Below, piece after piece: positions 37,401-48,000 of a DNA stretch of 64,000 nt. Origin of the DNA: Chimonanthus salicifolius. Taxonomy: Eukaryota; Streptophyta; Magnoliopsida; Laurales; Calycanthaceae. Location: contig CM023534.1 in assembly GCA_013350335.1 (NCBI GenBank), positions 10,445,542 to 10,509,541 on the forward strand, read 5' to 3'. Position 1 is the first letter of the stretch, and every line of letters starts with the position of its first letter. A program made the translations under genes and the position numbers. The notes under the pieces are model-generated. The model saw nothing but the letters and a program-made list of their open reading frames with translations. It did not search any database and had not been told where the DNA came from.

Positions 37401-40400
37401 AGCAAATATGGTAATTGGCATGTAGAGTATATATCCTAATTCCAACACATACAAATATGTTAGATTCTGTGGAGCTTGATTATCAAATATGTACTGTCGA
37501 TCCGACCCCCACTATTGTGGGTCAAGCTCCACGCTGAGCTCGTTGGGGGTCACAGGGGGAAGCACCCCCTATTTAGGGGTCTAGGGGCAAAGTCCCCGAC
37601 CTGAATTTTTTGGAGGGCAATTTCATAATTTTCGCATTGCACCTTTTGTAACCCTAATCATTGCAATATATAATGTATCTTCTTCATGAGAGAGGATAGA
37701 TGAGTGAAATTTGTAACGAGGGTCACAGCCATCTCTTCTTCGTTTTTTCGACTTTGAGCATTTTGGATCTGAATTGAACCCGTAGATGTACTGAAAGGGA
37801 ACCATGAAAATCTTTGTATTGTGGTTTGATTCTGTGTGTTTGATTTTCTCCTTTCTATTTTCTTTTGGATATTGTTGCTTTTTGCGTGGTAGGAAAGGTG
37901 TTTCCTCCCAACAAAATACACCTATGAAAAATGGTGACATCAATTATGTGGAACCCACATGGATGTAACTCAACTGGTTGCCTCCCACCTCAGGAAGCGG
38001 GAGGTTGCGGGTTCGAGCCCCCATGGCCTAACCTTGGTGTGCCCTAGTGGTAGTGGGCTCACCCGTGGGGGTTTTACACTGGGTATCCCACAGTTTTCCA
38101 CACGTAAATTCAAAAAAAATTATGTGGAACCCAATGCACTGATTTCCTGGTCCAAAAATAGGCAGAACTACTAATCATGTAGGTAATAGTGTATGAACAA
38201 ATGAACAGTTAAAAAATCTTAGTCATGCCATCCAAGATTTCCATGAGAAAAAGTAATTACAACATCCAACAGCAGCCAATAAGAGGAAATCAGTGGTAAG
38301 TTAAATGATATAACATGAGTGACCCCCACGCATGATCCTTTTGTAGGGAGCACATGTGATCGTTCCATTGTCATCTAGTGTGGTTAGAATAACTGACTTT
38401 CAACTGTGCAACCAAGGTTTTGTTGGGATGTACCTCGATTCACTGTCGGGATTTTCTCTCTCAGAAAATCTAGGAGAGGATAGGCATGGGATCCTCTATT
38501 TTGCTGCAAGTGTACTACTTAAGGAAGTGTTGTAGCCGTGTACAACCTAGATAGCAATTACTATGTGGTACACAATCTCCAGCGTGGGTAATATCCTTAA
38601 TAGGATATGTAGGAGAATATATTGGAAGGCAACCTGACTAGTAGACTACATTGACGGTGACTACATTATAAGTGCAAGGCTCACCAAAGTGAGTGGGTGT
38701 GTGGAATCCCAAGTGGACACCGAGAGAGGGAGAGCAAAAAGTACGGCCTGTGGCCGTGGGCCTCTAATGGCCGCATGGAGTGGTCCAATGCAGTGGTGGC
38801 AATAGAGATTTGCTCTCAACGGTGAAGATCCATGGAAGGAGCCGCAGATCTGATATTGTCTGGAGGACAGCTCGACGGTCGAAGAGGGGCAGAAGCAACA
38901 GTGCAATACTGCTGCAAATCTGAGAGTGGCAGCCAGCAGAAGTGCGGCTGGAAAGACAAGTCCCTTCGCCAAAGCAGAAGTGCAGATCTGTGTGTATGGG
39001 ACACACCATCGTCGGAGACGCTCGCGTTTGAGAAGCATAGCGGGAGTTGCTCGTAGGACGCAGGAAGCGTAGAGGGAGGAACACAGAAGTTGGGTTCACT
39101 ATTCTAGGTATGAGAGAGATTCACATCAACTGAGAGGTGACGTCGATGCGTTGTATACAGGGGTGTACAAAGGGCTCGGGACTTTCGGGTTTGGACTCAT
39201 GACTCAAGGGAGTCATTAATATTGTACATGTATATTCTTTCTCATATAGTGAATATTCTGTCGCTCCGTGGACGTAGGCCAGGTGGGCCGAACCACGTTA
39301 AAATATTGTGTTGTGCTGTGTGTTTATTTCCGTTCGATTTTTCTTGTTTCCGCGCGTAACGCTAACAGGTTTCTATCCCAACAATGGAAGATTTCTTTAA
39401 CAAGAGCCTGAAGCAGAGTTGGTAAGTGCTCATTCTTGCAATCATAAAAAAGAATGAGACTTTTTTTTTTTTTTGAAACGAAAAAGAATGAGACATATTG
39501 GCATTAAAGAAAAAAGGTTGGCCATGGAAAATAATTTGTCAAATCTAATTATGAGTGCTGAGTACCGACAAAGATAGATGGGATAAATGGTTTTGATGAT
39601 AACAATCTCTACTGAATCCAATAGACCAATCACCAAACCTAGTTTACATCCAAAATTCAATCCATTTTGAGTTGAACCATCCTTAGTTCATACCATTTTC
39701 ATCCCATCTTGTGAATCCAGCAACCAATCACTGCACAATGTGTGCATCTTTGGAGATGAATCGACCTAGGTTTTGCCATTACACTTTCTCAGATCATAAA
39801 GTGATAGCTGTCAATAAAGGTGAATTTTGGCCTACCCCTGATTCATGATAAGGCCTTTCCATGACACCCAACCCCATGGTTGGAGATGGTCTTTCTCGTG
39901 ATAGGTGTCAATAAGAGGACTACACTGTTACAAATTTATGATGCAGTCAGCTAACAAATCTTTTTAATAAATATGTGAAAGACAATTTGATCAAAAATAT
40001 TTTTTTCATAAAGAAGCATTAAGATTCTACCTAACAAATCTAATTGGAGCATTATTTGTAGTCTGAACACAAAGAAGTTAGACGATGTTGCAATGTAAAA
40101 AGCAATTTTTAGAAATTTTTTACCCATGATCTTTGGGTCCTAAAATCCATAACGATGATTATCAATTCAAGCTTACTTTTGCACCCTAATTTTTGCATAG
40201 ACCTTCCTATCACCATCTTCCTTGTGGCATCCCCAAGAGGGCCAAATTTAAGGTTTCATAGCGAATCTCATACAAATAGACATTTACATATGGCGTTTGA
40301 CTAAGAAAATAACATGAAAATGCATTACCATCATAAATATACTTATCTTTCATTTTTCCTTTTAAATATTATGTGAATAAAAAAGGAACAAAAACTCACC

Positions 40401-42854
40401 TCAACACCATCTATCTTGCAAGACAATCTTTTTGCATGCCAAGTCTTTACCCGAGGACCACTTCTCTTCTGAAAATTCCTCCAAGCAATATCTGGAGTTT
40501 GCCCAAAGCATGGCTCTCCATTCATTGAAGTGATCTACATTTAAAATTGATGGACAATCCGTGTGAAAGAGAATGTGGACAAGGAAATGCAGAAGTTATT
40601 CCACAATAAACAATGTGAAAAGTCGTAGTTTTCCTGGAAACTTAAATATATTATGCAACCAGGTGGACCATGAAGCAAAAGTCAGCATTTGAAAAAAGGG
40701 TAAAAAATTATGACACATGCACATGGTTCACTTTTTGGCACATGACATATTTACTGTCTTGTAGATGGCCAGGAGATTTGCACACTGGAAGTTTGGAACA
40801 CTGATACGCACTTGATGCATTCCTGTTTGTTCTAATGTCATAAAACAAAGCATGCATAACTCAAAGGAAATGAATAAAACACTAAAAAAAATACAATAAA
40901 CTCTTTGCAGATTAGAAGCGAAACCGAAACATGATACACACCACGAATAAAGGCCCTTTGAGACCTTCACGGATTTCGATCCAATATGTATTCCCAGCAT
41001 GAGTTCGAACAGCATGATAACCAATGGGATAGGGGTAGCGGTCTTTACCCTACACATGGCATTCAGTGTCCAAATTAGTTCCACACTCTGCTTAAGACTT
41101 AAAGCAACAAAAAAAAGCACATGTCTGTGAGTTCCTTATATGGCAATTTCATGTGGAACCACTCAATAACTCAGAATAAGTCACTAACAGAAGCTCAAGA
41201 ATTGTTAGAATGTATAAGTTGAATCCATTAAATATTTTCAACTCCAAAGGTAGCAACTTGATGGCTACATGCAGTTGAGAGCTTCGTATGGAACCAATCG
41301 ATAATTCAGAAATTTGCACAACGATGGAAGACCTGGTTAAGTCATTTTCCAGATGGGGAACCTTACTGATATTGGTGTTCATGAAAAAGATGCTATCAAT
41401 TTTTTTCTTGTTACCAATTCATTTTTCAAATGATGCAAGTAACTTACTGAGTTGAAAATGATTCCCAAAAAAACAAAGAAATAAATAATAAATCAAAGAA
41501 GCAGCTTGACAGGAACGAGTAACTTCACCAAATATAAATTGATATTGGTAATACCAACGGTCCAGTTTGGAATGAATGGGGTACAGTTGAATCCATGATG
41601 ACATATTCTGATAGAGAAGTTGAATGGAAATGACCATGCAGAATTACTTATGGTAGTAACAATAAAAATGCCCGTAAGCCAATTTAGCTCTTGTTAATTT
41701 TGTTGTAGCCATGTTCGTGTGTCAAATTCCGTTTAGGAAACAGTATAGCCAGATATGAAATATATAAACCAATAGTAACTATTGTTATCATAGAAATACA
41801 AGAGAAGGAAGCCCAAAATACCGATTAAAAATTGCTGGCAGCAGTAACTGCAGTACGACTGAAGAATTCAGTGGGACATTGAGACTTCCCTATGCATGTT
41901 ACATGTTCAATGCTTTCTTACTCCTAGAGATGGACGTGATGCTATGTAACATCTCACGCCCGGTTTAGGTAATAATTTGTGCTAATTTGTCATCAACACA
42001 ACCACATAAAGTTTTTTTTTTCTTTATAAAGAAATAATATTAGAAGTGAAACCTTCATATGGTATATGAAGAATCCCAACGAGAAGAGAAGATACAGACA
42101 CTGATGTTTTACAACGAAAAAACAAGAAGAAAATTTAGACCAAAAAATATAACACTGTATAGAGTGGCAATAGAACCCATAAAAATTAGGTAAAAGCAAA
42201 CAATATTGAGATCAGATTTCAAAACAAGGCCGATAAGATTCTTGATTCCTGCCCAAATAAACTTTTTAACATGACCAACTACTTTAGGAAAGCGCCCCAA
42301 ACGAACGGTGGACCACGTAAAACAAATGAATTTCTAGGAGAATGGATTCCAAAGCGGTCTGCATATTGTCCTAGGAAACCATTTTCCTGCGGTGGAAAGC
42401 GAGCAGCTAAATTTTTGAAAGCCCTGTGGCAAAGGCATTTTTTCATGGACATCATGAAGAATGCAAAATATTTTCCCCCTCCCCCCTTCTGGGTAAATTT
42501 CAGCTTGTGTATTGGGTTCCCATAAGAAAGTTTCTGTGGTTCCAACCTGATGGTGGAGCCGAAACAGGAAGGGGAAGTGGTGCCTTTCCTGGGAAAATGT
42601 ATGTACGGAAACTGATTTTATTGAGATGCGTATTGCCAATGGCAAATGGCAAATGGCCCCTAAGATAAATTCGATTTTTCGAAGAAAATGGATGCAGAAA
42701 AAAGACGAGAAACAGAGAGAAAGAGAAAGGGTACCCTGGAGCAGCTCCAGTACTTCTTGTCCCAGGGACCTCCAGTATATAGAGATCCAATGGAGATGAG
42801 TTCCAGACCGTCCGATGTCTGCTTCTCTCCGTCAGATGCATCGATATTGTCCAT
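22524..42854 (-). CDS. Large FYRN/FYRC-domain protein with a WD40/beta-propeller-like C-terminus
   Basis: Thirteen exons (minus strand) close in frame: 42854-42735, 41049-40942, 40534-40400, 37233-36508, 35452-35305, 32866-32324, 30492-28811, 28698-28613, 28514-28296, 27211-27083, 24895-24545, 23993-23878, 22654-22524. They predict 1,497 residues. The N-terminus (about 20-140) is a paired F/Y-rich FYRN-FYRC module: IGSLYTGGPWDKKYW, RYPYPIGYHAVRTHAGNTYW, SMNGEPCFGQTPDIAW, KIDGVEFFGFRNPFVQRLL. Such modules occur in TBRG1, trithorax-type methyltransferases and JmjC demethylases, so a nuclear or chromatin role is inferred. A long Ser/Asn-rich, apparently disordered middle (about 140-1090) carries a basic KKTYKRRRK near 547-555, a likely nuclear localisation signal. 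The C-terminus (about 1090-1497) has propeller-like strands ending in RLHVWIMNTAW, GGFGLWDI, LVYKWELSTGKR and GILAIADNDGKLLVY. No SET, PHD or JmjC domain is visible. The start ATG at 42854 opens directly into the FYRN-leading sequence. Exact function is unknown. Confidence 0.85.
26269..26392 (+). mobile_element. 5'-truncated SINE (family B)
   Basis: Only the 3' body remains (GGATTGGGAGATTTATACATG, TTAGTCTCACCTCCAA, GTGGGGTGGGGATACCCATG, A tail). It is flanked by a 16-bp target-site duplication, AAAATAGAGAATAAGA, at 26253-26268 and 26393-26408. It lies in an intron of the FYR-domain gene, inserted antisense to it. Confidence 0.75.
27429..27720 (-). mobile_element. RTE-type LINE 3' remnant
   Basis: On the minus strand, in an open frame, a peptide including TWFGHVSGRPNAASVR resembles the C-terminal end of plant RTE-clade reverse transcriptases, where RLRWFGHVQRRP-type sequence is typical. 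The frame is interrupted soon after. The sequence runs on to a GACGACGATGATG stretch, reminiscent of the short ATG-type microsatellite tails of RTE elements. It is a short, dead 3' fragment in an intron of the FYR-domain gene, in the same orientation as it. Confidence 0.6.
31387..31431. repeat. (GA)n microsatellite
   Basis: About 45 bp of uninterrupted GA dinucleotide in an intron of the FYR-domain gene. Read along the gene it is a CT tract. Confidence 0.95.
33545..34860. repeat. Degenerate minisatellite split by a TRIM insertion
   Basis: Around 33545-33772 and 34550-34860, units like CCCAACCCATTTATTAAATG and GCTTAAATGGGTTGACCCAA repeat with variable spacing and divergence. The two blocks are one array interrupted by the TRIM at 33773-34549, because the 5-bp duplication ACCCA at the junctions is part of the repeat unit. 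Confidence 0.55.
33773..34549 (-). mobile_element. Tandem TRIM retrotransposon: three LTRs, two internal domains
   Basis: LTR copies lie at 33773-33968 (196 bp), 34068-34259 (192 bp) and 34359-34549 (191 bp). The two internal domains, 33969-34067 and 34260-34358, are 99 bp each. Read on the minus strand each complete LTR is TGTAATACC...GTTACA-like. It is followed two bases later by TGGTATCAGAGCATGG, a primer-binding site for initiator tRNA-Met (one mismatch in the other domain). The internal domain ends in the polypurine tract TTTAAGGGGGGTAGAT before the next LTR. Identical 5-bp duplications, ACCCA, flank the whole array (33768-33772 and 34550-34554). No protein is encoded, as is usual for TRIMs, which depend on enzymes supplied by other elements. 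Confidence 0.85.
35880..35997. repeat. CA-rich alternating purine-pyrimidine tract
   Basis: A degenerate (AC)n stretch with many CACACA, GCACATG and ACGTGTGC units. It is not a clean microsatellite. Open frames across it on the minus strand are compositional artefacts. Confidence 0.7.
37458..37913 (+). mobile_element. Solo LTR of an LTR retrotransposon
   Basis: The 456-bp unit begins TGTTAGATTC and ends CTCCCAACA (TG...CA). It is bounded by identical 5-bp target duplications, AAATA at 37453-37457 and 37914-37918. Inside are a G-rich block (GGGGGTCACAGGGGG), a TATA-like CAATATATAATG, and a T-rich 3' part with AAATCTTTGTATTGTGG, a typical Copia-like LTR organisation. No internal region is attached, so it is a product of LTR-LTR recombination, sitting in an intron of the FYR-domain gene. 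Confidence 0.75.
37958..38118 (+). mobile_element. SINE (family C), best-preserved copy
   Basis: The head has A-box-like TAACTCAACTGG and a perfect B box GGTTCGAGCCC, so it derives from a tRNA. The body contains CCTAACCTTGGTGTGCCC and TTTTACACTGGGTATCCC, and ends TAAATTCAAAAAAAA. A perfect 15-bp target-site duplication, ATTATGTGGAACCCA, flanks it at 37943-37957 and 38119-38133, so insertion was probably fairly recent. It lies 45 bp from the solo LTR. Confidence 0.85.
38421..39383 (+). mobile_element. LTR of a Copia-type retrotransposon (solo)
   Basis: The unit begins TGTTGGGAT and ends ATCCCAACA, a perfect short inverted terminus. It contains GTGGACGTAGGC and GAACCACGTTAAAAT near its 3' end, motifs common in plant Copia LTRs. 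The 963-bp length and internal GC-rich stretch (about 38650-39110, with spurious open frames) suit a long LTR. Flanking 5-mers (GGTTT and ATGGA) do not match, so it may have been left by recombination between different elements. Confidence 0.65.
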
Positions 42855-45009
42855 CTCTCTCTATCTTCTCTGGTCTGTTTTCCTCGCCGCCGAAGGCTAA
42901 AAGCTTCGGCCGCTAAGATATTTTTTTGAGCGGGAAGAATCAGTCCAGCATCGGTGTATCGCGCGCCCTGCATACTCTAAAAGCGTAGAAGGCACGTATT
43001 TTTTGAGTTTTTAAGCTACGGTTCCAAAAAAAATGGAGTTGTATTTCTAATAAAGTAATCCTTCATCTCTATTATTCATTGGAAAATAAAAAATTTAAAA
43101 ATATATTCATTTAGGCATGAGCAAATGGCTTCTGATGGAAAAAAAATCTTAGAAATGTACCTTTATAGGAATTTATTTTTTCATCTAAATTTTTTTATAT
43201 TTGTTTTCTACTAATATACATAAAAAAAAAAAAGTTTAGTTCAACGGAGGTTGCAACCAGAGTGAAAAATTCAGTATCAGTCGATATTATTCTCTCTTAT
43301 TTTTTTTCTTTTTTAGAAAAAAAACGTGTCAATATCGACTGATATTTACAATATTGACCGATATCTTAACCCCTAGTTGCAACTGTAATTGAAAAACTCA
43401 AAACTTTAGAATTTAATCCATAGCTTATTGAGTCAAGTAAATCTGTTGATTTTTTTCCACGGATTTAAGATAATTTGTGCTAATTTGTCCAAGTTTTTTC
43501 TAAGTTTTTAAACTATAGTTCCAAGTCGAGCAGGTGGATCAGATTTTGAGTTTGCCTGAGCCCGAGGTCAAATTGTAATTAAAAGGCTCGAGGTCAACTT
43601 AACCCAGATTACTCAAACTCAAGCCCAGTCCGAATTTTCTTTACAGGACCTTAAGCCCAATTTCAAGTTTGAAATGTCAGTGGCACTTATCTTGGCTCAG
43701 ATTTATTTGGTTTTACAATAAAAATCTTTTATATTATTCTATTAAAATTTAAAATATATTATATAAATCTTATATTTATATAAAAAAATAATTAAATAAA
43801 TTTGATTTTATAAATCATCACTCAAATTTGGACTTTTGGGCCAACGTCAAGCTTTCATGTACCAGGCCTGGCTCAGTATGAATTCTAATCCGGGCCTACA
43901 TTTTAGGTCCAAAAAGAGCTCTACATGAGCTCATATCAACTTGACTATAAAATTTACACTTTTGTGAGTTTAGGTAGGCCATGTCTAACTCATTCAATAA
44001 ATGAGTTAAGTCGGATATGTATAGAATCTAAGTGCTTAAAACTTGAGTCTGAAGATCTACTTTATAAAAAAATTCAGAAAAACATTTCTTCATGAGTTAT
44101 GGATTCAATTCTAAGTGATGGAATCTCTATTCAATCACATAAACACTTAATATTATTTTATTAAATTATTTTTATAAAAATTCCAAATCATGATTATGTT
44201 AGATGAAAATTTTAAAAACTTTGATGAAAGTAACACAAAATGAACAAGATCTAAATGAAATAAAAATATTGAAGGGAACAAATACTTTTCAGTAAGGTCT
44301 AAAAATAGTAAATTATTAATACATTTATGCTAAATACAAGTGCAAGATCATTTTTTCATCAATTAAAAAATTAACAATTGGGTGTTAACGACAATTCAAT
44401 GGTGTCTTTCACCTTTGATTTTCTCTTAGGCCAATATCTTATACTTGTAATATTCTATTATCATGAGGAAAGCATCAGTCATTGTCAATAAATATTGTAT
44501 TCTGGGATATTTTAATGTAATTTAGGTATTTTCTTTACAATTTTACAATTAGACTGCATTTGAGGATCTTTCAGATTTTTAATAGTGTCATTTAATTGTT
44601 TTGCCTGTGTTATATAATTTCTCTATTTAAAGATATATTAAGCATGAAGTGAACAAAAAATTATTAAAAAAAATTACAAAGAGCTTTATTTCTCCTATAT
44701 GTAAATCATTTTTTTTTAAATATGAAATTGCACAAAACGTGGATAAACTCATTTTCATAGAAGAACAAATTGCACACAATGGTCAAAAAGTAACTAATGT
44801 GCTCAAATTAGACAAATTGTGCACATACATCTTATCATGTTTATTGACCAGTGGCCAAGAAAGACATCAAAAAAATTGGAAACTAACAACAAAACTTTTC
44901 CCACATTCCACTCAAAGGGTTCCAAACTCAAAATTATAAAGAAAAAAAAATAAAAAGAAAAAGGAAAAGAGAGATGCACAACATTGATGGGAGAATGAAG
45001 CCCTCCCTG
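42855..45009. other. Intergenic region between the FYR-domain gene and TRM1
   Basis: The first ~150 bases upstream of 42854 are the presumed leader and promoter of the minus-strand FYR-domain gene, including a 7-bp inverted repeat GCCGAAG/CTTCGGC at 42889-42910. A 118-bp MITE lies at 43258-43375. Sequence at 43520-44010 is Pro/Leu-codon-like, GGGC/GCCC-rich repeat DNA without a gene. The rest is AT-rich, and the 3' UTR of TRM1 should lie just below 45010. Confidence 0.6.
43258..43375. mobile_element. hAT-like MITE, palindrome family, short copy
   Basis: The 118-bp element contains TCAGTCGATATT and AATATCGACTGATATT in inverted arrangement around a TTTTTTTTCTTTTTTAG core, and ends CTTAACCCCTA. 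It is flanked by identical 8-bp duplications, GTTGCAAC at 43250-43257 and 43376-43383. Confidence 0.7.
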
Positions 45010-48000
45010 TCATGAATCTGTAGTTGAATCATCGATCTTATGGCGCTTTGCATCAGGTTCATCTTCTTGCGTCTGGCTAATAGATATGTTGATGTTTTCC
45101 GGACCCAAAAGTGATGCATGTTTGCTAGTGATCTGCCGACCTGCTCGGATCTTTGGGCCCCAGTGCGGTTCAGGATTTGGAAGGAAACGAGCAACCTTCT
45201 TAGCTTGTGCTTTGCTGAGGGAAGCGAACGCTCTTGCAAAGTTGGCCTGGAAAAAATGTACATAGAAAACAAGACAAAACGTTTTAAGGTTTAAGGTGTA
45301 GTGGGGAAGTAAACAAGTTCCTCAAAGAGTGCCAAGTGTAGAGAACTTAGGGAGAGTGGCAAACGCCTCGAAGACCCAGACAGTAATCCGGTCGTCTCAC
45401 AATAAACAGGGCAAGCCAGGCCAGTGAACAATTTTTCATGGTGAAAAACATCTGTTCAAGTTCAAAAGCGCAGACAACTATTTAACAGAACATCAGTCTT
45501 GTTTAGACCTTGCTCTGTTGAGGTCAGTGAAACCCAACTTGGTACTTATAAGCTTGGTTCAAAACTGCCCTGTGGAACTCGATGTTATTTCTGTAAGTCC
45601 ATTGGAAACATTAGATACTGATCATGTATTTGAGAGTGCACCAACCAATGACCAATTTTCAGGACTAAAAGTGGTGCAGCAGAACCGATGGGAAACATGA
45701 TGCAGAACAGTAGAAGTAAAATCGAAGAGGCAAAATAGAACAGGGACAGAAAAAAGAGGAAAGATCAATGAAGCAACATGGAGAAATGGGACGTACTTGA
45801 AGAGTAGGTTCCTTGGCAAGAATGACACTTCCTGATTGATCTGGTGGTTGAGCTTTCACCGGATGATTCTTGACCTGTGAGAAAAAACCACCACCAGTAT
45901 CATTGACTGGAATCCATTAATCACAATCATACAAAAAATGCATCTGTTTTTGCAATTCCCTAATCTTCAAACCACATGTCTGTCAACAAGAAAGATGATT
46001 TGGAGGTATAATATGGACAGGGGAGAGGAACTTCTTTCCTACTATATTCCACCAGCAATAGAAAGTGGGACACAATTTTGTAAGCAGGGAAGTCAAGCTT
46101 ATCTGATTGATGATTTCCCCAACATGTACAGTTTGTAGGACCAAGGTAAGCAAACATCGAACATTCCATCTGATGTATTTCAAAAATAAAAAGTAAAATT
46201 GTTGATTACCCAACATCGCATAATGTCCCAAATGACATCCATGGGTGCATCTGTTTTCATTGCTAGTGGATTCACATGACTGCCAGAGATACGGTATCCT
46301 GCATTGAGCACGGCAGAGCGGAACATGACAGCAGACGGGGATGTGCATTTGAGGGTTGCACACAAGTTGTGGAGACTCACAAAAAGAGGAACATCCAGCA
46401 ACTCCTGCAAAATATCACATGCTGTGTAACTAGAATTTGGAAGGAGAATGACATAAAAACCCAAAATTCATTAGAGGCAATATTGCAATATCCAGTAGAT
46501 GATTTAAACGTCCTGACCATTTAACAAAAAAAAAAGTATAATTCGCAAGAGCACTCATGAGGTTTACTAATCAGTGATCCAGATTCCAGACTACTGATTT
46601 GATGAACCCAGCCCAATGAGGATGATATTGATTACATAAACATCCCCAAGATTGGAAGATCCAAGCCTTGATTGTTGACCTACAAAGAGGCTGTTGAAAT
46701 ACAGCCAACAAGGAGAAGAAATTTATGAGGAGATTTTTGGATCAATCCCATAGAGAGAGGGTATAGACTAGGGGCATTCACGGGCCGGGTTTGGGCTATG
46801 CTCTATGGCAGCCCAAGCCCATCGATATATACAAAAGCCTGAGCCCGCCTGTTTGAGACCGTTAAAAATCCAAATGTTCGTATTAAAAGTAGACATGAAG
46901 CATCTGTTGTACAAATTTGAGCTCAAAACTCAATTTTTAGCTACTTTTTTTAACGGTAACAAATAGAAAGATTATATTAATAATAAAAAGAACTAAAGGA
47001 TGGCATCAATGGGTCTAAGAGATGTAAACCCCAAGATAGCCAAAAAGAAAAAAAACAGAGAACAAAGTACAAATCTACTTCATCTTAATGGTCAGTCACC
47101 AGACGTCTTTATCTTGGTGATTCTTAAGGATGCTAATGACTTTGACCACTACGATCAAATGGTTAAAATTTGAGTTTTAAGCAAATTTAATCACTTATAG
47201 TTTATCATGTCTATTTTTAATATGAACGGTTAGTCTTCTAATTAATTTCAAAATAAATATTTTAAAAATGAAAAATGACACCACAAGTACACACATACTC
47301 ATATAATGGTTGAAGGGCCAAAAAGGTTGACGGGCTTCTTGCGAAAAGCCCGAGTCTGATCATTTTTATAAACATGCTCAAAATTTATCCCAAGCCCAAC
47401 TGGACGGGCTGGCATATGTGTTGAAACCCATTTGCCTATGACGGGTTCATGAGGGATTTGGGCCGGGTTCGGGTCGAGGAACAACCCTAGCACATACTAT
47501 CAAAGATATTGGATGACAAAATCACTTACTTCACATGGATAGAAGTTCCTCTATAACTGAACACTTACTGGCTTGATCCCTAAAATTTAAACTTGAGATT
47601 TTAGGGAGATCAAAGTGCAAAGCAAGAAGAAGATCCATAATCCATTTCCACAAAATACTTGAAATGTTAGCTTGAAAAAAGTGATAGCACCCATGTGATG
47701 TAAATGACACAGACACATGCACACACACATGCACAACGATCACCTAAGGTGTCTTATTTGAGGTACCTCCATGTGGGGCCGAAATAGACCCTTGTAGATT
47801 GGTTGGTTGGAAATGTCTTAATTTGAATAAGGTGACTACAAAAATTGTTTTGATTGGATAAGTCATGTTTTTTAAGGTCCCAAAAGTTCAATTTTATCCA
47901 ATGGTGTAAACTTCATGGGGTTAGATCAACGGTCCATCTAACTCAAAATAGGATCAAATTCATAGGGGGTAGGTGGTTATGAGATAGGGACGAGTGTGAT

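Noticed and set aside
37966..38040. tRNA gene candidate (A- and B-box like motifs)
   Set aside because: The sequence does not fold into a cloverleaf and continues into a SINE body with A tail and target duplications, so it is a tRNA-derived SINE head.
38661..39099. Several overlapping open frames of 60-125 codons on both strands, GC-richer than surroundings
   Set aside because: They all lie inside the 963-bp LTR (38421-39383), overlap in several frames and show no recognisable domain. GC-rich LTR sequence lacks stop codons by composition.
42280..42660. Possible transposon in intron 1 of the FYR-domain gene, ending GGCAAATGGCCCC
   Set aside because: The ends do not form a convincing inverted repeat and no flanking duplication was found; several overlapping open frames there lack any domain.
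45518..45700. Plus-strand 60-codon open frame near TRM1 exons 11-12
   Set aside because: It is antisense to a TRM1 intron, has no start context or family similarity, and is short enough to be chance.
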